A DNA stretch of 10,372 nt from an uncultured Collinsella sp. (GCA_937937835.1 CALDBJ010000065.1:1-10372); one strand, 5' to 3'; shown: positions 1 through 6,806, numbered from the stretch's first letter. The notes: generated by a model from the letters alone, not told the origin. Translations and numbers: made by a program.

Positions 1-43
1 TTGCCGCGCCCCGCAGTGCCCGCTTCCCCCGAGAACAATTATC

Positions 44-70
44 AGTGCAGGTAGATGCCTTGCACTTTTT
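44..70 (+). terminator. Possible terminator hairpin near the left edge
   Basis: The arm AGTGCAGG (44-51) can pair with CCTTGCACT (58-66) around a 6-base loop, with one bulged T, and is followed by a run of five T (66-70). This would fit a rho-independent terminator for a plus-strand gene ending left of the window. No such gene end is visible, and the stem is short. Read on the minus strand, the same stretch contains GATAAT, which could instead be a -10 box for a gene leaving the window to the left. Nothing else supportable was found in 1-174. Confidence 0.3.
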
Positions 71-174
71 AGCGAAAAGCCGGCGTGGTTGGCATTTCTC
101 AATTCATCGTAGTAAACCGGCATAGTTTCGTATTTCCAGCAGCCCCAAATTCGTCAATACGCCGGCGTTTATGC

Positions 175-207
175 AAAAAGCCCGACCTCCGCATGGAGAT
201 CGGGCTT
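175..207 (-). terminator. Rho-independent terminator of argS
   Basis: On the minus strand a 13-base-pair GC-rich stem (arms 195-207 and 178-190, one G-U pair) closes a 4-base loop (191-194) and runs into a short T-tract (rc of 175-179). It lies about 47 bases past the argS stop codon in the correct orientation. This is a classic intrinsic terminator and marks the 3' end of the argS transcript. Confidence 0.9.
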
Positions 208-253
208 ATAGGGCTCAGCAAAGCCGAACCTACACGGTCAAATGACCCGCAGA

Positions 254-2107
254 TTACATCTGCTCGGGAGCGGAGACACCAACAAGGGTGAGCACCAGGG
301 CGAGCGTCACGCGGACGGCATCGCAAGCGGCCAGACGGGCACGCGAAAGCTCGGGGTCGACGGGACGGCCCTCGCTCGGCAGAACCTGGCAGGCAGCGTA
401 GAAGCTGTGGAAGTCGCCGGCGAGTTCCTCAGCAAAGTGCGTCAGACGGAACGGGGCGCGGTCGCGAGCGCAGCTGGCGATGAGGTCGGTAAGCTCGTTG
501 AGCTTGCGCGAAAGGGCGAGCTCGGTCGGGTCGGTCAGCAGCGAGTAATCGACGTTCTCACCGATGGCCTTGGCGGCGACGGCCTTCATGCCCATCTCGT
601 CAGCCTGCTCGGGCGTAACGTCAGCGGCACGGCGCAGGATGGAGCACACACGGGCGTGAGCGTACTGCACGTAGTACACCGGGTTGGAGTTGTCGCGCTT
701 CTTAACGGCCTCGATGTCGAAGTCGACCATCTGGTTAGAGCTCTTGGAGATGAGCGTGTAACGGGCAGCGTCGGAGCCGACCTCGTCGACGAGCTCCTGC
801 AGGGTCACCATAGTGCCCTTGCGCTTGGACATACGGACGGGCTTGCCGTTGCGCAGCAGGTTGACGAGCTGGCCCAGCAGAACCTCAAACTTGCCGGGGT
901 AACCCAGAGCGTCGCAGACGCAGCGGACGCGCTCGATGTAGCCGTGGTGGTCGGCGCCCCAGATGTCGATGACGTGGTCGACGCGCTGGAACTTATCCCA
1001 GTGATAGGCGACGTCGGAGGCAAAGTAGGTGTACTCGCCGTCGGACTTGATCAGCACGCGGTCCTTGTCGTCGCCCAGATCGGTGGAACGGAACCACAGA
1101 GCACCGTCCTTGGTGTAGAGGTAGCCCATCTTGTCGAGCTTCTCAAAAGCGCGGTCGACGGCAGAGGTGCCGGCGGTCTCGCCCTCGGTGTCCTTCACGT
1201 ACAGCGAACGCTCGGAGTACCAACGATCGAAGTCGCAGTTAACGGCATGGCAAAGGTCGCGCATGTTGTCGACCATCTTCACGTAGCCGCGCTCGCGGAA
1301 GCTCTCCATGCGCTCCTGCGGATCGGCCTCGACCCACTTGTCGCCGTCGGTGCGCCAGAACTCGGCAGCTTCGTCGATGATGTAGTCGCCGCCGTAGGAG
1401 TCCTTGCCCAGGGTCTCGGCAAAGTTGTCCTGGTACGGATGGGTCTCGGGATGCTCGTCGTTCTCGTCGGCGACAAAGGCGTCGCGGTCGGCGATCAAGA
1501 TCTTGTGAGCCTCGTCGATATCCACGCCCTGCTTGGCGATGATGTCGGCAAGCTGCATATAGCGCGTGCTGATGGAGTTGCCGAAGGTGTTCATCTGAGA
1601 GCCGTGGTCGTTGATGTAGAACTCACGCTGGATGTCGTAACCGGCGTGGTCCATGACGCGGCAGAGCGAGTCGCCCAGCGCGGCCCAGCGGCCGTGGCCA
1701 ATGTGCATGGGGCCGACGGGGTTGGCGGAAACGAACTCGACCTGGGTCTTCAGGCCACCACCGACGTTGGACTTAGCGAAGTCCATGCCCTTCTCGCGAG
1801 CCTCGCCAAAGATGGCATTCTTGACGGCAACGGAGAGGTAGAAGTTGATGAAGCCGGGGCCTGCGATCTCGACCTTCTCGATCGCGGGGTCCTCGGGCAT
1901 ATGGGCAACGATGGCCTCGGCGATCTTGCGCGGGGCGCAATGGGCCAGCTTGGCGGACTTCAGGGCCATGGTAGAGGTCCACTCGCCATGAGAAGTGTCA
2001 GCCGGTCGCTCGATAGCGCAATCGTCAAGTTCAAATGCGGAAAGGTCGCCGGCCTCCTGGGCCGCAGCAAGCGCAGCGCGTACCAGCTCTTCAATCTTCT
2101 CGGGCAT
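254..2107 (-). CDS. argS: Arginyl-tRNA synthetase
   Basis: Class I aminoacyl-tRNA synthetase that charges tRNA-Arg with arginine using ATP in the cytoplasm. The 617-residue product begins with the N-terminal Add-1-like region (about 1-90). The catalytic Rossmann core carries the ATP-binding HIGH motif at 135-138, in the family context ANPVGPMHIGH, and the second signature RMSKRKG at 425-431. The C-terminal all-helical DALR anticodon-binding domain starts near PVYYVQYAHARV (about 476-487) and runs to the end. Length is somewhat above the 550-590 usual for bacterial ArgRS. The reading frame is open upstream to 2236, but the start at 2107 is chosen because AAGGAGGA stands just before it and the family N-terminus begins there. 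The gene stands alone: its terminator follows, and carD diverges upstream. No T-box leader was recognised. Confidence 0.97.
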   Translation of the reverse strand: MPEKIEELVRAALAAAQEAGDLSAFELDDCAIERPADTSHGEWTSTMALKSAKLAHCAPRKIAEAIVAHMPEDPAIEKVEIAGPGFINFYLSVAVKNAIFGEAREKGMDFAKSNVGGGLKTQVEFVSANPVGPMHIGHGRWAALGDSLCRVMDHAGYDIQREFYINDHGSQMNTFGNSISTRYMQLADIIAKQGVDIDEAHKILIADRDAFVADENDEHPETHPYQDNFAETLGKDSYGGDYIIDEAAEFWRTDGDKWVEADPQERMESFRERGYVKMVDNMRDLCHAVNCDFDRWYSERSLYVKDTEGETAGTSAVDRAFEKLDKMGYLYTKDGALWFRSTDLGDDKDRVLIKSDGEYTYFASDVAYHWDKFQRVDHVIDIWGADHHGYIERVRCVCDALGYPGKFEVLLGQLVNLLRNGKPVRMSKRKGTMVTLQELVDEVGSDAARYTLISKSSNQMVDFDIEAVKKRDNSNPVYYVQYAHARVCSILRRAADVTPEQADEMGMKAVAAKAIGENVDYSLLTDPTELALSRKLNELTDLIASCARDRAPFRLTHFAEELAGDFHSFYAACQVLPSEGRPVDPELSRARLAACDAVRVTLALVLTLVGVSAPEQM

Positions 2108-2110
2108 AGA

Positions 2111-2118
2111 TCCTCCTT
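2111..2118 (-). promoter_or_regulatory. argS ribosome binding site (decides the start)
   Basis: On the minus strand AAGGAGGA lies a few bases before ATG 2107-2105. It is a near-perfect Shine-Dalgarno sequence. The longer open frame starting at 2236 lacks such a site, so the 43 extra residues it would add are not believed. Confidence 0.85.
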
Positions 2119-2406
2119 GTGTTAAAGCCCCCGAGCTCTTGGTCACTCGTAGGGCAAAAGCCAGAGTTTGTAGCACTCTATCACAAGCGACGGGCACTGT
2201 CGCAGGGTAAAGCCAATCGATATTGCATATGCACAAAATTGACTACAGCTTGTATGGAGTCACTCAAAGATGCCAGTCTGCCTGCAGATTATGCAGGCGT
2301 TGAAAATGCATAAAGGTATGAATGAGCTGCGCCTGTTATCGAATACTCTTACCTATCGGAGTTGTGTGCTTTTCCTGCATAAAGTAAGGGTTTGCGCACG
2401 TCAGCG
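2119..2406. other. Divergent intergenic region between argS and carD
   Basis: This AT-richer gap carries the promoters of two divergent genes. For argS, a weak minus-strand pair TGCGAC (2199-2204) and TAGAGT (2175-2180) with an 18-base spacer is possible. Nearer carD there is a 7-base-pair inverted repeat GCCTGCA/TGCAGGC (2280-2298, 5-base loop) with no T-tract, so it is more like an operator or chance hairpin than a terminator. TGCATAAAG occurs twice in direct orientation (2307-2315 and 2376-2384), 69 bases apart. The short open frame across 2119-2313 has no ribosome binding site or recognisable product. No RNA gene was recognised. Confidence 0.4.
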
Positions 2407-2415
2407 TGTTATTCT
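2407..2415 (+). promoter_or_regulatory. Likely extended -10 promoter of carD
   Basis: TGT followed by TATTCT (2410-2415) matches an extended -10 element; TATTCT fits the actinobacterial TAnnnT pattern. Transcription would start near 2422, about 28 bases before the carD ATG. No good -35 box is seen at the normal distance, as is common for extended -10 promoters. Confidence 0.5.
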
Positions 2416-2449
2416 AGACATACGTAAATTCGTATAAGTTGGAGGTAGC

Positions 2450-2935
2450 ATGTTCTCAATCGGTCAACACATCATTCATCCGGGCCAGGGAGTCTGCACC
2501 GTCGTCGGTTTTAGGGACGACACACCGCAGCCCATGCTGCTGCTCGAGACCAAGCAGGGACATGCGCAGACGATCCTCATGTACCCCGTGGCGCAGGCCG
2601 ACCGTTTGCACGCCGCCATCTCGCAGCAAGATGCCGAGCACCTGCTGAGCCACTATGACGAGCTGGAGTGCGACACCTTTACCGAGCGCAACAGCTCGCT
2701 TGAGGAGACACACTTTAAGCAGCAGCTCAAGCTGGGCGCGCCCGAGACGGTCCGCGTGGCAAAGACCATGATGCACCGCATTCGCCAGGCCGAGGAAGCT
2801 GATAAAAAGCCCAGCTCCTACTACATGCGCGTACTCAAGGAGGCCAAGCGCCGCTCCATCGAGGAGTTCGCCGTGGCCTTGGGCGTCACCGAGGAGGCCG
2901 CCGAAGCCCGCCTAGCCCAAGCCGCCCTCAACTAA
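2450..2935 (+). CDS. CarD/CdnL-family transcriptional regulator
   Basis: The 161-residue length matches CdnL/CarD proteins, which bind the RNA polymerase beta subunit and stabilise open promoter complexes, notably at rRNA promoters in actinobacteria and myxobacteria. Residues 1-55 form the polymerase-interacting domain, with the family opening GQHIIHPGQGVCTV at 5-18. Residues 60-161 are the helical DNA-binding part, ending in the typical SIEEFAVALGVTEEAAEA stretch (136-153). GGAGG (2441-2445) precedes the ATG by 4 bases. The product contains no tryptophan; mycobacterial CarD uses Trp85 to wedge into the minor groove, and the roughly aligned position here is Leu84. The gene is monocistronic, with its own promoter and terminator. 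Family assignment is firm; the exact target promoters are unknown. Confidence 0.88.
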   Translation: MFSIGQHIIHPGQGVCTVVGFRDDTPQPMLLLETKQGHAQTILMYPVAQADRLHAAISQQDAEHLLSHYDELECDTFTERNSSLEETHFKQQLKLGAPETVRVAKTMMHRIRQAEEADKKPSSYYMRVLKEAKRRSIEEFAVALGVTEEAAEARLAQAALN

Positions 2936-2947
2936 CCCATCCGCGCC

Positions 2948-2988
2948 AAAACCACCGCAAAGGGGACAGGCACCTTTGTGGTGGTTTT
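2948..2988 (+). terminator. Terminator/REP-like hairpin after carD (copy 1)
   Basis: A 16-base-pair stem (2948-2963 with 2973-2988, one G-U pair) closes the 9-base loop GGACAGGCA (2964-2972). The descending arm ends in TTTT, 12 bases after the carD stop. It is the sister of the hairpin at 3658-3699: the loop and inner stem are identical, the outer stem differs by compensatory changes, and flanking bases are also partly shared (CGCGCCA before, CTTG after). It works as an intrinsic terminator by structure. The repeat nature suggests it belongs to a dispersed family. Confidence 0.8.
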
Positions 2989-3042
2989 CTTGTTCTAGTA
3001 GTATTCATTCTTATCGATACCCACGAGCACAAGGAGTCTCCT

Positions 3043-3642
3043 ATGGCAGAGCCGCTTACCGCCGGAATCACCCGCGACCGCGCGTTTGAACTGCTTAACG
3101 AGCACAACAAAGACCCGTTCCACATCACCCATGGCGAGACGGTCGAGGGCACTATGCGCTACTTTGCGCGCGAGTTCGACCCCGAGAACGAGGAGTTTTG
3201 GGGCATCGTCGGCCTGCTGCACGACTTGGATTGGGAGGAGCATGAGGACGACCCCATGAACCACACCATCTATGCTGCCGAGATTCTTAAGGGCGAAGGT
3301 GCGTCTCCCGAGCTCATTCGCGCCATCCAGACGCACACGTCCGATTTCAATACCTCGCTGCCCAAGCCCGAGCTGCAGATGGAGAAGATCCTGTTTGCTT
3401 GCGACGAGCTCACCGGCCTGATCGGTGCTGCCGTGATCATGCGTCCGAGCAAGAGCGTCATGGACTTTACGACCAAGTCGCTCAAGAAGAAGTTCAAGGA
3501 CAAGCGCTTTGCCGCCGGCTGCTCGCGCGACGTGATTTCGCAGGGCGCCGAGATGCTGGGTTGGGAGCTCCCCGAGCTCTTTGACCGCACCATCGCGGCC
3601 ATGCAGTCCTTCGCGCCCGATCGCGATACCTTCCAGGCCTAA
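3043..3642 (+). CDS. HD-domain hydrolase (COG2316-like)
   Basis: The 199-residue cytoplasmic protein has the HD metal-dependent phosphohydrolase fold. Candidate metal ligands are His30 (HITHGE), the His60-Asp61 doublet in GLLHDLDW, His74, His98 (QTHTS) and Asp121 (ACDELTG). The C-terminal part (about 125-199) is helical, with a lysine cluster KKKFKDKR at 148-155. Proteins of this size and pattern are annotated as predicted HD-superfamily hydrolases, and the natural substrate is unknown. AAGGAG (3031-3036) precedes the ATG by 6 bases. No clear promoter was seen in the 54 bases after the carD terminator, so expression may rely on read-through or a weak promoter there. It is convergent with proA, and both share the hairpin between them. 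Confidence 0.85.
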   Translation: MAEPLTAGITRDRAFELLNEHNKDPFHITHGETVEGTMRYFAREFDPENEEFWGIVGLLHDLDWEEHEDDPMNHTIYAAEILKGEGASPELIRAIQTHTSDFNTSLPKPELQMEKILFACDELTGLIGAAVIMRPSKSVMDFTTKSLKKKFKDKRFAAGCSRDVISQGAEMLGWELPELFDRTIAAMQSFAPDRDTFQA

Positions 3643-3657
3643 CCGCCCGCGCCAGCT

Positions 3658-3699
3658 AAAACCGCCACAAAGGGGACAGGCACCTTTGTGGCGGTTTTT
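3658..3699 (+). terminator. Terminator/REP-like hairpin (copy 2), probably bidirectional
   Basis: A perfect 16-base-pair stem (3658-3673 with 3683-3698) closes the same 9-base loop GGACAGGCA as copy 1 and ends in TTTTT. It lies 15 bases after the HD gene stop. In the minus direction it is 12 bases past the proA stop and the reverse strand also ends in TTTT, so it can terminate both convergent transcripts. Confidence 0.82.
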
Positions 3700-3711
3700 C
3701 TTGCGCGGTCG

Positions 3712-4998
3712 CTAGGGGCGGACCTGGCCGGTGCCGCGGAGCTTGTATTTGTAGGTGGTGAGGGCCTCGGCGGCAAAGGGGCCACGGGCTTGGAGTTTTT
3801 GGGTCGAGATACCGATCTCGGCGCCCAAGCCAAACTCGCCGCCGTCAGTGAAGCGAGTGCTGGCGTTGGAGTATACGGCCGAGGCATCGACCGCATCCAG
3901 GAAGCGCTCGCAAGCGTCCGTGTCCTCGGCAACGATGGCCTCGGAGTGCATCGTGCCGTAGCGATTGATGTGTGCGATGGCCTGGTCCTCGTTTGCCACG
4001 ACTTTCACGCTCATCTCGAGCGCCAGGTACTCGCGACCCCAGTCCTCCTCAGTCGCGGCGACGTAGTCATCGCCCTCCACAAAGCCGGCGTCGGCGCACG
4101 CGGCGCACGTGGCCTCGTCGCCGTGAATGAGCACGCCGTGGTCGTGCAGCACGGCAACGACCGCAGGCAAAAACGCATCGGCCACAGCATGGTCGACCAG
4201 CAGCGACTCGGCGGCATTGCACACGCCTACACGCTGGGTCTTGGCATTAACGATAATGTTGAGCGCCTTATCAAAGTCGGCGGATTCATGCACGTAGATG
4301 TGGCAGTTGCCCGTGCCCGTCTCGATCACCGGCACAAGCGACTCGCGCACGCAGCGCTGGATCAGGCCTGCGCCGCCACGCGGAATGAGCACGTCGACAA
4401 TACCGCGGAGCTTCATGAGCTCGCCAGTGGCCTCGCGGTCGGTGGACTCGATCATCGACACGGCCTCGCGCGGGAAGCCCTTGGCCTCGAGCGCATCGGC
4501 CAGCAGCTCGGCGATCATGGCACACGAGTGATAGGCCAGCGAGCCGCCGCGCAGAATGCAGGCGTTGCCGGTACGGATGCAGATGCCTGCGGCGTCGGCC
4601 GTCACGTTGGGGCGCGCCTCGTAGACCATAGCGACCAGGCCCAGCGGCACACTCACACGGGTCAGGTCCACGCCACTTGCAAGCACGCGGTGGTCGAGCA
4701 CGCGGCCCACGGGATCGGGCAGCTCGGCGAGCTTTTCCAGGCCGGCGGCCATGCCCTCGACGCGCTCGGGCGTCAGCAGCAGGCGATCGAGCAGTCCGGC
4801 CGAGGTGCCCGCATCGCGCGCGGCGGACATATCGAGCTCGTTGGCGGCGACGATGGAGTCGACACCGTTGCGCAGTGCTGCGGCCATGGCGCGCACGGCC
4901 TCCTGACGCTGCTCGTTGCTCGCCGTGGCAAGCGAGGCCGACGCTGCCTTGGCGGCAACGGCAAGATCGTGGACATACGTGGCTATATCGACCGACAT
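3712..4998 (-). CDS. proA: Gamma-glutamyl phosphate reductase
   Basis: Second enzyme of proline synthesis: it reduces glutamyl-5-phosphate to glutamate semialdehyde with NADPH. The 428-residue length is typical. It is an aldehyde-dehydrogenase-fold enzyme; the catalytic cysteine is Cys260 in QRVGVCNAAES. The ProA signature V-x5-A-I-x-H-I-x2-Y-G-T-x-H-S-E-x-I is complete at 334-354. The conserved YEARPNVTADA stretch lies at 126-136. GAAAGG stands before the ATG at about 8 bases. The gene is separated from proB by an opposite-strand hydrolase and a repeat block, so it must have its own promoter within the 112 bases shared with the hydrolase; no good minus-strand promoter was recognised there. 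Transcription probably ends at the shared hairpin 3658-3699. Confidence 0.97.
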   Translation of the reverse strand: MSVDIATYVHDLAVAAKAASASLATASNEQRQEAVRAMAAALRNGVDSIVAANELDMSAARDAGTSAGLLDRLLLTPERVEGMAAGLEKLAELPDPVGRVLDHRVLASGVDLTRVSVPLGLVAMVYEARPNVTADAAGICIRTGNACILRGGSLAYHSCAMIAELLADALEAKGFPREAVSMIESTDREATGELMKLRGIVDVLIPRGGAGLIQRCVRESLVPVIETGTGNCHIYVHESADFDKALNIIVNAKTQRVGVCNAAESLLVDHAVADAFLPAVVAVLHDHGVLIHGDEATCAACADAGFVEGDDYVAATEEDWGREYLALEMSVKVVANEDQAIAHINRYGTMHSEAIVAEDTDACERFLDAVDASAVYSNASTRFTDGGEFGLGAEIGISTQKLQARGPFAAEALTTYKYKLRGTGQVRP

Positions 4999-5041
4999 GG
5001 GCGGCCCTTTCTCCTAGAAGTTTGCAACCATGGTAGCCGAT

Positions 5042-5072
5042 TTGCGCATGGCCTCGCCCGCGGCGGTAGAAT
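5042..5072 (+). promoter_or_regulatory. Possible promoter of the alpha/beta hydrolase
   Basis: TAGAAT (5067-5072) matches the -10 consensus at 5 of 6 positions and TTGCGC (5042-5047) is a fair -35. The 19-base spacer is longer than ideal. It would start transcription near 5079, about 32 bases before the ATG at 5111. Confidence 0.45.
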
Positions 5073-5110
5073 TGGTCAACCCGAAACACCGCAACGAACG
5101 GAAGACTCAC

Positions 5111-6529
5111 ATGGCCCTCATCACTTCGTACCACGTCCCCGGCCTTTACGTCGAGGACCACAGCATCGACGTCCCCCTTGACTGGCGCGGCCTGGAGCCG
5201 ATGCTCCTGGCCGTCGGCAGCACCATGCGCCGCGGCGCTATGCCGGCACCCATCGCCGGCGCGCCCGAGAGCATCAAGCTCTTCTACCGCGTGGTTTGCG
5301 CGCCCGACCGCATCAACGACGATCTGCCGCTGCTTCTGTTTTTGCAGGGCGGCCCCGGCGGCGAGAGCCCGCGTCCGCTGTCGCCCACAAGCGACGGCTG
5401 GATCGAGGAGGCCGTCAAGCACTTCCGCGTGGTCCTTCCCGACCAGCGCGGCACCGGACGCAGTAGCTGCGTGGACGGGCGCACGATTGCCGCACTGGGC
5501 GAGCGCGCGACGGCGGCCGGCTCCGATGCCGCACGCTCGCAGGCTGACTTCCTCAAGCGCCACCTCGCCAGCTCCATCGTGCGCGATTTTGAGTACCTGC
5601 GCCTAGTGGGCTTTGGCGGCAAGCCGTGGGTCACGCTCGGCCAGAGCTACGGCGGCTTTTTGACGCTGAGCTATCTATCGCTCTTCCCCGAGGGCGTGGC
5701 GGCGAGCTTTACCTGCGGCGGCATCCCCCACGTGCCGGCGAGCGCCAGCGAGGTCTACGCGCACACCTTCCCGCGCATGGCCGCCAAGACGCAGCAGTAT
5801 TACGACCGCTACCCCGCCGACGTCGAGCGCGTGGCAGCCCTGGCCGATGCGCTCGAGGCACAGAAGCCCGTGCTGCCCGACGGCTCGCCTATGACGGTCG
5901 AGCGCCTACAGCTCATGGGCAGCGACTTTGGCATGAAGCCGAGCTTTGAACGCATGCATTGGATTATCGATCACGCTTTTGTTGATGGCGACGGCACGCT
6001 GACCTGCAACGCCTCGGTATCTGACAGCTTTTTGATGCGCGCCTTCGAGCGCACCAACACGCGTACAAACCCGCTGTACTGGACGCTGCAGGAGTTCATC
6101 TACGCCGACGGCGACACCATGCCCATTCGCTGGGCCGCAGCAGAGGAGAAGGCCCATCGCGCCGAGTTCGACACGCTCGCGCGCCCGCTCATGTTTACCG
6201 GCGAGGCCATGTTCCCGTGGATGTTTGAGCAGATGCCCGAGCTTATGCCGTTTAAGCCCGCCATGGACCTGCTGATGGAAGACACCAGCTGGGACAAGAT
6301 TTACGACCCGCAGCGCCTGGCCTGCAACGAAGTGCCGCTTCAGGCCGCGGTGTATTTCGACGACATGTACGTGGATTCGGACCTGCAGCTCGACACGCTC
6401 GGCCGCGTGGACAACTCGCACGCCTGGGTGACCAACGAGTTCGAGCACGACGGCCTGCACGGCAGCGTGGTGTTCAAGCACCTCTTCGACGAAGCCCTCA
6501 ACCGCGGAGACCTGCGCCGAATCTTCTAG
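5111..6529 (+). CDS. Alpha/beta hydrolase, prolyl aminopeptidase-like (peptidase S33)
   Basis: The 472-residue product shows the S33 prolyl aminopeptidase pattern. An N-terminal strand region has the VPLDWRG motif (21-27). The oxyanion loop is LQGGPGG (78-84), followed by DQRGTGRSS (111-119), and the nucleophile elbow is GQSYGG (177-182) with Ser179. Candidate acid and base are Asp417/Asp418 and His447/His450 near the C-terminus. Length fits the longer PAP subfamily of actinobacteria, not the roughly 310-residue PIPs. No signal peptide is seen, so it probably acts in the cytoplasm on proline-ended di- and tripeptides. Substrate specificity is inferred; other aminopeptidase or esterase activity is possible. 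The frame is open from 5030, but ATG 5111 is preferred: GGAAG lies 6 bases upstream and the family sequence begins just after. It sits between proA and proB on the opposite strand. Confidence 0.85.
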   Translation: MALITSYHVPGLYVEDHSIDVPLDWRGLEPMLLAVGSTMRRGAMPAPIAGAPESIKLFYRVVCAPDRINDDLPLLLFLQGGPGGESPRPLSPTSDGWIEEAVKHFRVVLPDQRGTGRSSCVDGRTIAALGERATAAGSDAARSQADFLKRHLASSIVRDFEYLRLVGFGGKPWVTLGQSYGGFLTLSYLSLFPEGVAASFTCGGIPHVPASASEVYAHTFPRMAAKTQQYYDRYPADVERVAALADALEAQKPVLPDGSPMTVERLQLMGSDFGMKPSFERMHWIIDHAFVDGDGTLTCNASVSDSFLMRAFERTNTRTNPLYWTLQEFIYADGDTMPIRWAAAEEKAHRAEFDTLARPLMFTGEAMFPWMFEQMPELMPFKPAMDLLMEDTSWDKIYDPQRLACNEVPLQAAVYFDDMYVDSDLQLDTLGRVDNSHAWVTNEFEHDGLHGSVVFKHLFDEALNRGDLRRIF

Positions 6530-6530
6530 C

Positions 6531-6580
6531 AAAGGAGTGTCCCCAACTGCCGGCACAATAGGAACGTCCCCAAGTGTCGG
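6531..6580. repeat. 27-base imperfect tandem repeat with GTCCCC core
   Basis: Two head-to-tail units lie directly after the hydrolase stop. Their cores are GTCCCCAACTGCCGG (6539-6553) and GTCCCCAAGTGTCGG (6566-6580), 13 of 15 identical, with a 27-base period. AGGA precedes each core. CAAAGG followed by TGTCCCC in the first unit is also found in the reverse complement of the two hairpins at 2948 and 3658, which suggests a common repeat family. No coding potential. Confidence 0.6.
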
Positions 6581-6590
6581 ATGATGTCCT

Positions 6591-6754
6591 TCGCCACGAA
6601 AGCGGCCCATCTACTACGTTTCACCCGCATGGCCCAACCAGATGCCATAAATAAAGAAAACCGCAGGCGTTCTACCTGCGGTTTTCTTTTTGCAATTCTT
6701 GGCATGGTCACCGATAGCCTATTAAACGTAGTAGATGGGCCGTTTTCGTGGCGA
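6591..6754. repeat. 164-base nested inverted repeat with 31-base arms
   Basis: The left arm (6591-6621) and right arm (6724-6754) are reverse complements over 31 bases with one difference (G at 6602; a G-U pair in RNA). Inside lies a second pair ATGCCA/TGGCAT (6642-6647 and 6700-6705), extended by ACC/GGT after a small bulge. Innermost is a 15-base-pair terminator stem (6653-6689). The right arm contains the block GTAGTAGATGGGCCG. No target-site duplication and no open reading frame are evident. It could be a miniature mobile element with terminal inverted repeats, or two opposite copies of one dispersed 31-base repeat flanking a terminator. The whole lies between convergent genes, so it would be in the 3' untranslated part of both transcripts. 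Confidence 0.75.
6653..6691 (+). terminator. Bidirectional terminator between hydrolase and proB
   Basis: A perfect 15-base-pair stem (6653-6667 with 6675-6689) closes the 7-base loop CGTTCTA and continues into TT on the plus strand; the U-rich outer stem CTTTTT adds to the tract. On the minus strand the descending arm ends in CTTT followed by ATTTA. It can end both the hydrolase transcript (stop at 6529) and the proB transcript (stop at 6844). Confidence 0.85.
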
Positions 6755-6776
6755 CCAGCTCGGACATAAGCGCGGC

Positions 6777-6806
6777 GGGGCAAAGTTACCCTGGTAATTT
6801 CGCCCC
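6777..6806. repeat. Hairpin in the proB 3' region
   Basis: The arms at 6777-6790 and 6793-6806 pair over 14 positions with one mismatch and one G-U, around a 2-base turn. There is no T-tract, so it is unlikely to terminate by itself. It lies between the proB stop and the nested inverted repeat, and may stabilise the 3' end of the message or belong to the same repeat block. Confidence 0.5.

Noticed and set aside
85..326. Short open frames at the left edge
   Set aside because: They run across the argS terminator or into argS, without ribosome sites or recognisable products.
242..2125. Plus-strand 627-residue open frame across argS
   Set aside because: It is the antisense shadow of argS. Its long Val/Ala/Gly/His-rich sequence has no recognisable domain, and the opposite strand carries every ArgRS motif.
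2108..2240. T-box or other leader element before argS
   Set aside because: No specifier stem, T-box consensus or antiterminator could be recognised in the short leader.
3688..5181. Plus-strand 497-residue open frame across proA
   Set aside because: Antisense of proA, created by GC-rich codon bias. There is no ribosome site or domain, and it begins inside the terminator hairpin.
4286..5563. Minus-strand 425-residue open frame overlapping proA and the hydrolase
   Set aside because: It is out of frame with proA and antisense to the hydrolase. Arginine- and alanine-rich shadow sequence.
6526..6783. Minus-strand 85-residue frame in the repeat block
   Set aside because: It spans the nested inverted repeat and terminator. 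The sequence is explained by structure, not coding, and has no ribosome site.
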